Shown one piece after another: positions 1 through 8,646 of a DNA stretch of 64,000 nt. Below the pieces are notes generated by a model, which saw nothing but the letters and a program-made list of their open reading frames with translations, made no database searches and was not told where the DNA came from. The position numbers and the translations under genes are program-made. How positions within the stretch are numbered: position 1 is the stretch's first letter; the number at the start of each line of letters is the position of its first letter. Source of the DNA: G965218495 sp965262785 (lineage in GTDB: Bacteria; Bacteroidota; Rhodothermia; Rhodothermales; Bin80); assembly GCA_965262785.1 (NCBI GenBank), contig OZ253559.1:1426001-1490000 (forward strand), read 5' to 3'.

Positions 1-176
1 ACTACCTTCTGGTTGTCCGGCACTTGCGCGTTGGCGTAGCAGATTCCCTTCAAGGGCGACTGATATGGGAGATTGAGGCTGACGAGAATGGCATGTGGGC
101 CCTTAGGCGCTGGACGGATCAGGAACTCAGCGGCGTAGCGTCGTGGAGTGACCTCAAGGCAGAATTCAGCAAGTGA
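1..176 (+). CDS. C-terminal end of a hypothetical protein (5' end outside window)
   Basis: An open frame enters at the window edge (codons start at base 3) and ends with TGA at 174-176. The last residues read ...GMWALRRWTDQELS...EFSK. The end of the next gene has the same pattern (R-x-W-R/T-D-E-x-L after an aromatic-rich strand), so this looks like the tail of a tandem paralogue of that gene. The stop codon overlaps the next start (TGATG), which indicates translational coupling. Only about 57 residues are visible, so the family (NTF2-like) is inferred from the neighbour. Confidence 0.6.
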   Translation, partial: YLLVVRHLRVGVADSLQGRLIWEIEADENGMWALRRWTDQELSGVASWSDLKAEFSK

Positions 177-676
177 TGCGAGTCCTGCCACATAGCGCAC
201 TGCTGGTTCTGGCCGCATGCAACCCGTTCGCACCGAGCTTGGGAGAAGGTGATCCGTATGCGCACCTTTTGGGCGACCCAACGACCATTGACGGGTACTT
301 CACTGCTTTCCGCAACGCATACGAGCTCAGAGACATCTCCTTGTACGAGCCGCTGATAGATTCGGCATTTGTCTTCCTTTACACGGACTTCGATGCGGGG
401 ATTGAGCGGGAGTGGGGCTTCATACAGGAACTGGAGTCCACCCGCCGCCTATTTCAGAATGCCGTTGGGGTGCAACTCCAGTGGAACCAGGTGATAGCTC
501 AACAGGCACTTGCACCTCACGTGCGTTCCCGTGTCGTGCGTAGCTTTAACCTCACGATCTCCTTGGAGGGCGGCGAGGTCTTCCGCGGAGACGGCAATGT
601 CAACTTTCTTCTGATACGTAGAGACAGTACGGACGCCTGGCGCCTGCAGCGCTGGCGTGATGAAAGCGAACTGTAA
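176..676 (+). CDS. Small lipoprotein, probably NTF2/SnoaL-like fold
   Basis: A 166-residue protein. The N-terminus is MRVLPHSALLVLAACNPFAP: a short signal peptide with lipobox L-A-A-C and a mature Cys followed by NPFAP, so it is probably an exported lipoprotein. The body (YFTAFRNAYELRD near residue 40, a long central strand region, and a C-terminal W-R-L-Q-R-W) has the look of an NTF2-like alpha+beta barrel, but no catalytic motif is seen. The ATG at 176 overlaps the upstream TGA; a GTG at 173 is also possible. The function is unknown. It probably forms a two-gene unit with the truncated gene on its left. Confidence 0.6.
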   Translation: MRVLPHSALLVLAACNPFAPSLGEGDPYAHLLGDPTTIDGYFTAFRNAYELRDISLYEPLIDSAFVFLYTDFDAGIEREWGFIQELESTRRLFQNAVGVQLQWNQVIAQQALAPHVRSRVVRSFNLTISLEGGEVFRGDGNVNFLLIRRDSTDAWRLQRWRDESEL

Positions 677-693
677 CCCAAGAATAATTCACT

Positions 694-2070
694 ATGCAAG
701 AAGCACTCAAATACGCCGAGCAGCACTATGACAGGTTTCTTGAGGAGTTAGTAGAATTCCTCAGCATACCCTCCGTAAGTACGGACCCCACGTATGCGGA
801 CGATGTTGCCCGCGCGGCGCAGTGGCTGGCGAATCACCTTGAGGCGCTGGGAGCCACGGGCGCGCAGGCAGCAACTACCAATGGACACCCAATCGTAGTT
901 GGGGAGCGCCAAGCCTCGAATAAGGCGCCCACGATTCTGGTCTATGGTCACTATGATGTGCAGCCGCCGGATCCACTGGAATTGTGGACATCACCGCCCT
1001 TTGCGCCCGTGGTACGCGATGGCGCGCTGTATGCGCGTGGGGCGTGCGATGACAAAGGGCAGCTCTTTATGTGGCTGAAAGCGCTCGAGTCCTACGTCAA
1101 GACGGACGGGGTACCCCCGGTGAACATGAAGTTTATCCTGGAAGGCGAGGAAGAGTCTGGCTCCGCGAACCTGCCGCCCTACATCCAGGCGCATGCGGAT
1201 GCGCTGGAAGCTGATGTGGTACTGATTTCCGATACAGCACTCTTTGCGCCGGGCGTGCCGTCAATCACGTGTGGATTGCGCGGCATGTCATACGTGGAGG
1301 TTACCCTTACCGGCCCCAGTCGCGACCTGCATTCGGGTACTTACGGAGGTGCGATTGGGAACCCCATCAACGCGTTGGCTAAGCTCATTGGCGGACTGCA
1401 CGATGCTGATCATCGCATCACGATCCAAGGGTTCTATGACGACGTTATTCCGCTTACGGATGACGAACGCGCCGAGATTGCAAAGCTACGTTTTGACGAG
1501 AGCGCATGGGCTGCAGAGGTCGGCGTACAACACACGCTTGCCGAAGCAGGCTACTCGGCGCTGGAAGGCGCGACGGCGCGGCCAACCTTGGACTGTAACG
1601 GATTTTGGGGCGGGTACATAGGAGAGGGTGCAAAAACGGTGCTGCCATCCGAGGCGAGTGCCAAGATCTCCATGCGCTTGGTTCCAGATCAGGACCCCAA
1701 CGACATAGGACGCAAGATACGTGCGCACTTTCAGGAGCACGCGCCGCAAACGATGCACGTCAGTGTCAAAGAGGTTCACGGCGCCGTACCGGTGCTTGTC
1801 AACACGAAGAGCGATGCGATGGATGCTGCCGCGAGGGCGCTGGAGGCCGTTTACGGGCTGCGGCCACAATTCACGCGCATAGGGGGAAGCATTCCAGTGG
1901 TGGCTGACTTCAAGCGGCTAATGGGCCTGGACAGCGTACTGATGGGTTTTGGATTGGATACTGACGCGATCCATTCGCCGAATGAGCATTTTGGGATCGA
2001 CCGCTTTCAGCAGGGTATAGAGTCGATCATCCGCTTTCTGGCGCTATACGGATCCAGTGCACGGGAATGA
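694..2070 (+). CDS. M20 family metallo-dipeptidase
   Basis: A 458-residue cytoplasmic zinc peptidase of the M20 (carnosinase/CNDP-like) family, which cleaves dipeptides or small N-acylated peptides. Visible metal-site motifs are YGHYDVQP (H86, D88), ARGACDDKG (bridging D119), EGEEESGS (general base and ligand around E153-E154), DTALFAPG (ligand D) and DAIHSPNEHF near the C-terminus (last His). The dimerisation 'lid' domain lies between about residues 200 and 330 and contains the conserved RDLHSGTYGG. Length is normal for the family. It follows the small lipoprotein gene by 17 bp and precedes a tRNA. The exact peptide substrate cannot be read from sequence. Confidence 0.93.
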   Translation: MQEALKYAEQHYDRFLEELVEFLSIPSVSTDPTYADDVARAAQWLANHLEALGATGAQAATTNGHPIVVGERQASNKAPTILVYGHYDVQPPDPLELWTSPPFAPVVRDGALYARGACDDKGQLFMWLKALESYVKTDGVPPVNMKFILEGEEESGSANLPPYIQAHADALEADVVLISDTALFAPGVPSITCGLRGMSYVEVTLTGPSRDLHSGTYGGAIGNPINALAKLIGGLHDADHRITIQGFYDDVIPLTDDERAEIAKLRFDESAWAAEVGVQHTLAEAGYSALEGATARPTLDCNGFWGGYIGEGAKTVLPSEASAKISMRLVPDQDPNDIGRKIRAHFQEHAPQTMHVSVKEVHGAVPVLVNTKSDAMDAAARALEAVYGLRPQFTRIGGSIPVVADFKRLMGLDSVLMGFGLDTDAIHSPNEHFGIDRFQQGIESIIRFLALYGSSARE

Positions 2071-2086
2071 TGTTCCAACGCCCGCT

Positions 2087-2171
2087 GCCCGGGTGGCGGA
2101 ATTGGTAGACGCGACGGACTCAAAATCCGTTGTCCGACGAGGACGTGTGGGTTCGAGTCCCACCCCGGGTA
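2087..2171 (+). tRNA. tRNA-Leu (anticodon CAA)
   Basis: An 85-nt type II tRNA. The acceptor stem is GCCCGGG/CCCGGGT with A73. The D-arm contains GGTAGAC. The anticodon stem is ACGGA/TCCGT with loop CTCAAAA, giving anticodon CAA. There is a long variable arm and the T-arm GTGGGTTCGAGTCCCAC. No CCA is encoded. It directly follows the dipeptidase gene and forms the left edge of the propeller array; a decayed copy of the same length and strand lies at 16173-16257. Confidence 0.97.
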
Positions 2172-2867
2172 CAGTTGTCGCCATGTATGCAGTAGTGCTG
2201 CGCCTGAATTGCTGGTCGAGTTATTCCGCAGGCACAGCAGGGAATTCCTGGCCAAACGGCGCGCACGGTCTCTCTTGTCCCCTCTCTTGGGTTCAATTGT
2301 GTGCGCAAGGGTTCTATGTTGCCAGGCACTTTGGTGCCGGGGCAAGCACGTAAGTATTGCGCCTTGGCGGCGTGGCACTTCCGATTGCAATCATCGGCGC
2401 ATGCAGGCCGCCCAAGGTAAGCCGCATAAGCTGGCCGGGTTGTTCAGGTTCAGAGCTCGTCGATTTGTTACATGAGCGGCTTGAATACGGGTTCGAGATT
2501 GTCACCTGCGTTTCGGCAAATACCTGCTATGGTTTTCGGGTTGTGACAGTTGAGCGCAGAGCAAATTGACCATTCCTGATGCGATCCGGCTCCCGCCCCT
2601 TCTGCAGCCAAAAGATGCCAACAGCTGAAAATGGATGCCGAGCCAGCATCGTCTGTGCCTTCAAGTCCCAGCTTGAACCGCTAAGGACAGCTACTGCATG
2701 ACATAGCCGTACGGGTGTGCGGAACACCCGCACCCCGCAGTTGTGAATTTCCAAATGCCTGCCAGATTCTGGCATAGCACTCCGCGTAGCGGCTGCAGAA
2801 GGAGCAATCAGCACCCTTTACGGGTCAACACGCACGCTGCACCACGGACGGCTTGCCTCTTTTGATG
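2172..2867. other. Intergenic region left of the propeller array
   Basis: About 700 bp with no convincing gene on either strand; open frames here are short and lack recognisable motifs. It holds small hairpin-capable stretches, such as GGCAC-TTT-GGTGCC near 2324-2338 and an inverted pair around GGGTGT/ACACCC near 2714-2730. It may contain decayed island material between tRNA-Leu and the last propeller gene. Confidence 0.5.
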
Positions 2868-4031
2868 CTATTGTCTGGACCGTACGACTACTTGCGGCGC
2901 CGAACCTCTTTTACGTCTCAAGCGGACGATCAGGTCTCTTTCCGTGACGTAGCTAACGTTGCCATGTCCGATATGCGTAAAGGTGCCGCTGAGTGCATCG
3001 ACCCTGAACACAAGGTTGCGCTTCACCTTGTCGCCGAGAGACTTTGAGACGCCCAGGTAGAAGTTGCCGTCGCTGTACGCTTCTGACAGGTTGAGGCGCC
3101 CGCGACCTTTGTCGTTGGGATACGCCATGAAGCTTACGGACACACTGCCGTCACTTGAAAACGATTCCAAGACTTCGAATTCAGGCTTGATGCCTTCTAC
3201 CTTTACTCGCCAGAGCAAATCTCCATGTTCACTAAAGGCCGTCAGTACTGGAATGTTGTCCCGTACATGCCCGACCACGCCCTGCTGCGCAATGCACGAA
3301 AGCGACCCTTCGGTGGACAAAAGGTCGACTACCATCGGGTTGGTCGATTTGTAGGGCTCGCCAAATCCAGTTACATATTCTCCGTCCACCGTGTACTTGT
3401 GTATGCTGTGGCCATTTAGCGGGTCGTAACCTAAAAGGTACACATGGTTTCGCATGATGCAGGCACTGTTTGCTCCGGTCCGGGTGTCCCATGAGTTGAC
3501 GTACCGGTAAGCCCCTGTGTCTTGCCGCTCAAAAATATCTACCTCACGCTCATTACCCGCGATCAGAAAGCGTTCGCCAACATCATCAACCAAGATGTGC
3601 AGGGGGTGGATGAATTCACCAGGTCCCTCGCCCGTGCTTCCGATACTCTCCAAGTACCGCGCTTCTCTATTGATGACATGCACGGTCCCGAAACTACTAC
3701 GCCAGTCGGCGTCCAAGATGAAGATGGATCCATGGCCGTCAATGGCTATGTCCTGGACCCAGGCTAGAAGCTCGTACAATTCGCCGTCCTCGCGTCCGAA
3801 AGTCTCTGTTTTCATTCCGGTAGTGTCCGGCACGTACGGTCCTTCTTGCCACTGACTATCGTCGGATACGTCAATGACCAAACTGGGGTCAGTCGCGCTT
3901 GGAGTGTTCTCTGGAGTCGGATGTCGTTTCCCCTGATTCCCTTGCCCCGCCGCGTCCCAAGCTCCCAGTGGCTGGCACAGCAGGCAAAGAAGACACAGCG
4001 TGCCCCAGAGCGTATTAAAATCAAATCGCAT
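2868..4031 (-). CDS. Secreted 6-bladed beta-propeller protein, array copy A
   Basis: A 387-residue protein. The ATG at 4031 is chosen because an AGAGG ribosome-binding site lies just upstream and all sister genes start at the same point (MRF-x-N-T/L-W). An upstream in-frame extension exists but is not conserved. Residues 1-30 form a Sec signal peptide (CLLCLLCQPLG core, cut near AWDAAGQ). The mature part contains repeated blade-like motifs, including GEGPGEF, a hallmark of NHL-like or 6-bladed propellers, and VTGFGEPYKS. No catalytic residues are recognised; such propellers usually bind ligands or proteins in the periplasm or at the surface. It is the last copy in transcription order, and its two variable loops differ most from the others. 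Confidence 0.8.
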   Translation of the reverse strand: MRFDFNTLWGTLCLLCLLCQPLGAWDAAGQGNQGKRHPTPENTPSATDPSLVIDVSDDSQWQEGPYVPDTTGMKTETFGREDGELYELLAWVQDIAIDGHGSIFILDADWRSSFGTVHVINREARYLESIGSTGEGPGEFIHPLHILVDDVGERFLIAGNEREVDIFERQDTGAYRYVNSWDTRTGANSACIMRNHVYLLGYDPLNGHSIHKYTVDGEYVTGFGEPYKSTNPMVVDLLSTEGSLSCIAQQGVVGHVRDNIPVLTAFSEHGDLLWRVKVEGIKPEFEVLESFSSDGSVSVSFMAYPNDKGRGRLNLSEAYSDGNFYLGVSKSLGDKVKRNLVFRVDALSGTFTHIGHGNVSYVTERDLIVRLRRKRGSAPQVVVRSRQ

Positions 4032-4378
4032 ATCAACCTCTTGGTTGCGAGTGGTCTGGTTCCAAGATCGCTTGCCTCCCGTCAGCAAAAAGCCGAGGAT
4101 TTCGCCATCGTCGCAGCACCCGCAAGTCGTACGCTGCATCAAGGTTCACGTTCGCATCGGCCCAGATGCGTGCGGCTAGGTCCGGTCTTTCTCCAAATGC
4201 ATGGCAGCTGGGTATCCCGTGTTGGCGCGTTAGCGCCTACTTGACGGCGCGTCCCTAACGGTGCCTCGCGGGTGACCGGCGTCTGCAGATGCCAACTCAG
4301 TTGGCACGCGCTTGCGACTGGACGCGACTAATCCACTAGCATCTACGTTGTGCTGCGGGTGGCCAGCCTCATACGGAG
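4032..4378 (-). repeat. Array spacer type 1 (upstream of propeller A)
   Basis: A 347-bp non-coding spacer. Along its whole length it resembles the spacer upstream of propeller C (9826-10171); shared blocks include GGTCTGG, CACGTTCGCATCGGCCC, GCATGGCAGCTGGG and ACGTTGTGCTGCG. Its first ~130 bp next to the start codon are shared with every array copy. The remainder differs from type 2 spacers. It presumably holds the promoter of copy A, but no consensus promoter can be called. Confidence 0.75.
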
Positions 4379-5554
4379 CTACTGCCTGGACCAGATGTCT
4401 ACTTGCGGAGGCGAGTCCCCATCCTGTCGCAAGCGTACGATCAGATCCTCCTCCATGACGTAGCTAACGTAGCCGTGTCCAATGTGCGCAAATGTGCCGC
4501 TGAGTGCATCGACCTTGAACACAAAGTTGCGCCGCACCTCGTCGCCTAGAGACCTTGAGACACCCAAGTAGAAGTAGCCATCGCTGTTCCCTTTCGACAG
4601 GGTGAGGTCTCCACGACCTTTTTCCTTGGCGTCGGTAGGAGTGTACCGGATTACCGGACGGCCCTCTAAAATCGTTTCCAGGATGCCGATGGTTGGTTTG
4701 ATGCCCTCTACCCTTAAGCGCCAAAGCAAATCGCCATGCTCACTGTAGGCCGTTAGTACCGGAATGTTGTCCCAGACATGTCCGACCACGCCGTGCTGCG
4801 AAACGCACGACAGCGAGGCTTTGCTGGACAGATCCTCCACTATCATTGGATTTGTCGATTTGTAGGGCTCGCCAAATCCCATCACATATTCTCCGTCCGC
4901 TGTGTACTTGTGTATGATGCGGCCATTCTCCTGGTCGTAAGCCAGCAGGTACACGTGGTTACGCATGATGCAGGCATCGTTTGCCATGGTTCGGGCATTC
5001 CAGGACTTGACATACCGATACACTCCCCTATCTAGCCGCTCAAACACATCTATCTCATGGTCTAGACCCGCGACCAGTATGCGTTTGCCATCATTGTCAA
5101 CCAAGATGTATGAGGGGTGCATGAACTCACCAGGCCCCTCGCCGACGCTGCCGATACTGCCCAAGTACCGTGCTTCTGTATCGATGACATGCACGGTCTT
5201 GACGCTTGAGGCAGCACCCCTCCGCGAATCGGCGTCCAAGATGAAGATGGACCCATGGCCGTCAGTAGCGATATCCCGGACCCTAGCTAGAAGTTCGTAC
5301 AATTCGCCGTCCTCGCGCCCGAACGTAGCTGTTTTCATTCCGGTAGTGTCCGGTACGTAAGGTCCTTCCTCCCACTGATCATTATCGGATACGTCAATGA
5401 TCAGACTGGGGTCAGTGGCCTCTGGAATGTTCTCCCGTGTCGGATGTTGTGTGCCCCGATACACTTGCGCCGCCGCATCCCAAGCTCCCTGTGGTTGGCA
5501 CAGCAGGCAAAGAAGGCACAGCGTACTCCAAGTCGTTTTCAAAATAAATCGCAT
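4379..5554 (-). CDS. Secreted 6-bladed beta-propeller protein, array copy B
   Basis: A 391-residue paralogue with the strong ribosome-binding site AGGAGG seven bases before its ATG. The signal peptide spans residues 1-30 (cysteine- and leucine-rich core). Conserved segments shared with all copies are VIDVSDNDQWEEGPYVPDTT, FGREDGELYELL, the GEGPGEF blade motif, ACIMRNHVYLL, GFGEPYKST and SLGDEVRRNFVFKVDALSG. It is closest to copy D: both have the loop DADSRR-x-AASSVKTVHVID and the segment EGRP-x-I-x-YTPTDAKE. The ligand is unknown. The IS256-type element sits only 127 bp upstream of its start, so its native promoter has probably been separated from it. Confidence 0.8.
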   Translation of the reverse strand: MRFILKTTWSTLCLLCLLCQPQGAWDAAAQVYRGTQHPTRENIPEATDPSLIIDVSDNDQWEEGPYVPDTTGMKTATFGREDGELYELLARVRDIATDGHGSIFILDADSRRGAASSVKTVHVIDTEARYLGSIGSVGEGPGEFMHPSYILVDNDGKRILVAGLDHEIDVFERLDRGVYRYVKSWNARTMANDACIMRNHVYLLAYDQENGRIIHKYTADGEYVMGFGEPYKSTNPMIVEDLSSKASLSCVSQHGVVGHVWDNIPVLTAYSEHGDLLWRLRVEGIKPTIGILETILEGRPVIRYTPTDAKEKGRGDLTLSKGNSDGYFYLGVSRSLGDEVRRNFVFKVDALSGTFAHIGHGYVSYVMEEDLIVRLRQDGDSPPQVDIWSRQ

Positions 5555-5681
5555 ATCAACCTCCTGGTTGCGAGTGATCTGGTTGCAAGATTGCTCGCCT
5601 CACACCAACAAAAAGCGCGAAACTGGGCCAACTTCGCAGCACCCATGTGTCGTACGCTGCATCAAATTTCACGTTCGTATC
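5555..5681 (-). repeat. Array spacer type 2, proximal part (upstream of propeller B)
   Basis: The 127 bp next to the start of copy B. This segment is shared by all array spacers and ends in TTCACGTTCGTATC, where the IS256-type element inserted. The rest of the spacer continues on the far side of the element at 8348. Confidence 0.75.
5674..5681. repeat. 8-bp target-site duplication, left copy (IS256-type)
   Basis: TTCGTATC here is repeated exactly at 8348-8355, flanking the element. The joined sequence matches the uninterrupted spacer upstream of copy D. Confidence 0.9.
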
Positions 5682-5985
5682 GGGATTGCACATTTTTAAG
5701 TTGGGTTTCGGCAGCTTCTGCCGAGATGGGCCCTCAAAGTAGATATCTTTTGGCAATGGATTGGGCTTCGGGTCGAGAGTGTGGGTGCAAATGGGACGGT
5801 GCATGCCAATGTGGGCCCAATTGCGTGCTCACACGCGGATTTTCGGGCGTAGGCAGGCTCGTGGAGTGACTTTCCGGGCACGATATCCCGCAGGGATCCT
5901 CTGATCGCACGCGTAAGCGGCGATCTTGGCACGGTGCAGCGCCTCAGAGCGTCCAGGCAGCTGCGGGTTTTGCGTTATGCCAGCG

Positions 5986-7299
5986 TCAGCAGCGCACTAC
6001 TGCGCTGGGGCATCCAGCGGCAGGTGTTGCCTTTGCAGCCCCTTGGGGCTGGCAGACCGAATCCCCACTAACCCATTGACCCCCGGAGGTGGTCAGGACC
6101 TGGGTCAGCTCCTTCATGTCCTCCCGGCGTATCGGCTTCAGATTCGACTCGTACTGCATGAATATCGCCCCGCACCAGCGCTGACGCATCCCCGATGATC
6201 CCCAGCGCTTCACGTTCCGTGATCGGTTCGCAATAATGCTGTTGAGGTTCTCGATGATGTTTGTCGTCTTCAGACTGTCTCTGACAGCTTGGTTCCGCAC
6301 CCCCAACCGGTGAAGCGCCAGCGTATCCTCCATACCCTCCTCCAGACTGCGTGCGGCTTTCGGGCACGACCGCTGCAGCGCTTCATGCAGCGACGCAAGC
6401 GCCGCCCGTGCCTCCGCGTACGTGGGTAGCTCCCAAGCCGCCTGAAGCCGACGCTTCATTTGCGTGGCCGCTGGCTTGCTTTTGATGTGACGCGTCACAT
6501 TGGTACGCTTGTGCCACTGGCAGCGCTGGAACACGACCGCATCCCCAAACACCGCGCTGATCCCCTTGCGAAGCCCGCGGCTGCCGTCCACCTGTACCAA
6601 CAGCTTGTCGGTATGGGTGAAGCCCCGACGCAACAGATCCTGCAGCAGCGACTCCACCTGCGCACTGTTCTCGGTACGGCTTTCCGCAAAGCCCAGTACG
6701 ACCTTCTCGCCCTCGGTCGTGATGCCCATCGCTACGATCATCTGCATACCAGCCAAATACTTGCCATCAAGCAGGAGCACCGCAAAGGTGTGCTGATCGA
6801 ATCGGCGCGTCTCAAATGCCTTCAGTAGCGCTGCCGTCTGCGTAATGAAGGCGTTGCCAATGCTGCTGGCACTCAACCCCAGACTATCGGTGAAGACTTG
6901 GGCCGCCTGCCTGTAATTGCGCCGCGACAGTCCACACAGCAACCTTCTTACCACGCTTTCCCGGTCCATAAGCCCACGCTCGCGCAAGAGGCGGTACGTT
7001 TGCAGAGGACGCTCCTTTCGGGTTCGTACATTCCGCACGCGCGGAACGCGGACCGCAATGCGCTCCAAACCGACGCGGATGGAACCCGGATTCGCCCCCC
7101 AGCGCTGAAAGCCGGTCTTATGGTGCTTCCCACGTGCGCCGCATATGAAGTGGGCCTCGGCTTCCATGACCCATGTGGCCATCTTGGTAAGAAGATGATC
7201 AAGACATCCAAGGCAGCTGGCCAGGCCGATGAAGTTCCTTTGCGCAAGCCCCCGAAAGTCCTCGATGAGTGATTGATCCAGCATAGGGGTATGGGGCAT
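5986..7299 (-). CDS. IS256 (Mutator-like) family transposase
   Basis: A 437-residue DDE transposase that cuts and joins the element ends. Catalytic residues visible are D178 (LLLDGKY), D238 (QVDGSRG) and E350 (TTNIIENLNS). The family C/H motif QRCQWHK lies at 258-264. An N-terminal DNA-binding region covers roughly residues 1-120 and includes RVPRVRN. Length is normal and the frame is intact. Its ATG overlaps the stop of the upstream gene (TGATG), so the two are translationally coupled. The target-site duplication suggests recent mobility. Confidence 0.95.
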   Translation of the reverse strand: MPHTPMLDQSLIEDFRGLAQRNFIGLASCLGCLDHLLTKMATWVMEAEAHFICGARGKHHKTGFQRWGANPGSIRVGLERIAVRVPRVRNVRTRKERPLQTYRLLRERGLMDRESVVRRLLCGLSRRNYRQAAQVFTDSLGLSASSIGNAFITQTAALLKAFETRRFDQHTFAVLLLDGKYLAGMQMIVAMGITTEGEKVVLGFAESRTENSAQVESLLQDLLRRGFTHTDKLLVQVDGSRGLRKGISAVFGDAVVFQRCQWHKRTNVTRHIKSKPAATQMKRRLQAAWELPTYAEARAALASLHEALQRSCPKAARSLEEGMEDTLALHRLGVRNQAVRDSLKTTNIIENLNSIIANRSRNVKRWGSSGMRQRWCGAIFMQYESNLKPIRREDMKELTQVLTTSGGQWVSGDSVCQPQGAAKATPAAGCPSAVVRC

Positions 7300-8267
7300 C
7301 AGACGGCGTTAAGGTTGATGAGACTCTCACGAAGTTGTGGCAGAAAGGCCGCATGGACCACACGGCGCAGCTGAGCCTCATGTTCCAACAGTGCCAGTGC
7401 CATCTGTTCGCGTCGCTGGAAAACGGCGCTGGCCGGGGTCTGCAACCTGCGACTGATGGCATCCATGAAGCGCATCACGCGCAGCCCCCGGTCGAGCTTG
7501 AGCAGCATGCCCGTGCGTTGAATCGTCAGAGATTGCTCCAGGCCCTCCCATAAAACCTTCGCTGCGGACCGATTGACGCGCGTCAAGTCCTGGTGAATAC
7601 GGGTGAGTGCGCGTTCAGCTTCCCGGGCATCGAACCCATTCCATGCCTGGCGGAGGCGATTGCGATACACAGGAACAAGGTCTTCCGGAAGACCACAGGT
7701 GACTTGATCCAGTAGCGTATTGAGACAGCGCTGTATAGCGACCCTGGGGCCGAACACCTGGCGCACCGCCGATTGAAGTCCCGTACTGCTGGGCAGCACA
7801 CAGAGCAGCCCATCGGCGGCCGAAAGACCACGATCGCACAGCGACTGCACAAAGGACGTAAGAGCAGAGACGTTTTCAGGGTAGCACGCTACCAGGCCAA
7901 GTATGCGGCGATAGCCCGTGATGGTCAGACCCGCTCCAAGAACGATGTTAACGCCGCGTGGGCACAGCCCGCGCAGCCAGATCGCAACGATCGGGTCGTC
8001 TTGCAGACTGCGCGAATGCAACAGCTGCCACGCTTCATTCAACTGCGCCGAGTCTGGCTTTGTGTCCTGGGCCGCAGCAGAAGCCTTGATCACTACGGGC
8101 GGTGGCGCCGGCTGCTGATGCGCTGCCGGAATGGGCCAGTCGGTGGTCAATTGTTGCAGTATGTGCGTGCAGAGCTTCATCAGAAGCCGCCGCGAGTCAC
8201 CGGAGGGGTTGATCTGGGCGTCTAAAGGTGCCTCAGTGCTCCCCAAAACAGGCTGTGAGGGGTTCAT
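7299..8267 (-). CDS. Catalytically degenerate IS256-transposase-like companion protein
   Basis: A 322-residue protein that aligns by eye with the C-terminal two thirds of the downstream transposase: VLPSSTGLQSAVRQVFG against VQVDGSRGLRKGISAVFG, QRC followed by LNTL against QRCQWHK, and a helical segment RLRQAWNGFDAREAERAL against RRLQAAWELPTYAEARAAL. All three catalytic acids are replaced (LDGK to LRGL, VDGS to LPSS, and the IIEN glutamate lost). The N-terminal ~90 residues are Pro/Ala-rich and unrelated. The frame is open and coupled to the active transposase, so this looks like a retained partner or regulator rather than debris. The role is inferred. Confidence 0.65.
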   Translation of the reverse strand: MNPSQPVLGSTEAPLDAQINPSGDSRRLLMKLCTHILQQLTTDWPIPAAHQQPAPPPVVIKASAAAQDTKPDSAQLNEAWQLLHSRSLQDDPIVAIWLRGLCPRGVNIVLGAGLTITGYRRILGLVACYPENVSALTSFVQSLCDRGLSAADGLLCVLPSSTGLQSAVRQVFGPRVAIQRCLNTLLDQVTCGLPEDLVPVYRNRLRQAWNGFDAREAERALTRIHQDLTRVNRSAAKVLWEGLEQSLTIQRTGMLLKLDRGLRVMRFMDAISRRLQTPASAVFQRREQMALALLEHEAQLRRVVHAAFLPQLRESLINLNAV

Positions 8268-8347
8268 ATGATTGGAAAGGAATGGTGGAGACTAGGGTCC
8301 ACCTCCACAGCAACTTTCCAATTCCCAACTTGAATTTGTGCGATCCC

Positions 8348-8355
8348 TTCGTATC
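8348..8355. repeat. 8-bp target-site duplication, right copy (IS256-type)
   Basis: TTCGTATC, identical to 5674-5681. Confidence 0.9.
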
Positions 8356-8646
8356 GGACCTGCTGCGTGCATTCAAACCCGGTCGATCTTCTATCGCTTG
8401 GCAGCAGGCCCAGCCCTGAGGCCCGTTGGTGTCTACTTGCCCACAGAGTGACGAGGTGGAGGCGGTCGAAAAGGTGCCGGAAACCGTCTATCGGAAGCAG
8501 AAGTACGTCTATTGCACTGGGAGAAAAGTTGCCGTCGCAGGTCGTCGGCAGGCTCAAGAGGCAGCGCGGTTGGCCAGTGCTTGCAACAGGCTGCGACGGT
8601 CCTTCCGGCCCGTGCTCAGAACGAATGCGACTTAGCGCTTTCGGCA
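8348..8646 (-). repeat. Array spacer type 2, distal part (upstream of propeller B)
   Basis: The remaining 299 bp of the spacer interrupted by the IS256-type element. It matches the spacer upstream of copy D (11351-11770) along its length: CCCTGAGGC-CGTTGGTG, CACAGAGTGACG, AGGCAGCGCGGTTGGCCAGT and TTCCGGCCCGTG occur in both. No gene is recognised. Confidence 0.75.

Larger units (their letters stand above)
5682..8347 (-). mobile_element. IS256-type two-gene insertion sequence
   Basis: A 2666-bp element inserted in the spacer upstream of propeller B. Its terminal inverted repeats begin GGGATTGCACA at 5682 and GGGATCGCACA when read inward from 8347, with 20 of the first 24 positions matching and AAGTTGGG conserved at positions 17-24. 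It is flanked by the 8-bp duplication TTCGTATC, a size typical of this family. It carries two minus-strand genes: a transposase-like paralogue first, then the transposase. About 300 bp between 5682 and 5985 are non-coding. Confidence 0.9.

Noticed and set aside
4031..4142. Longer N-terminus for propeller A starting at 4142
   Set aside because: The 37 extra residues are Cys/Arg-rich, have no counterpart in the other copies and would hide the signal peptide; the ribosome-binding site sits before the ATG at 4031.
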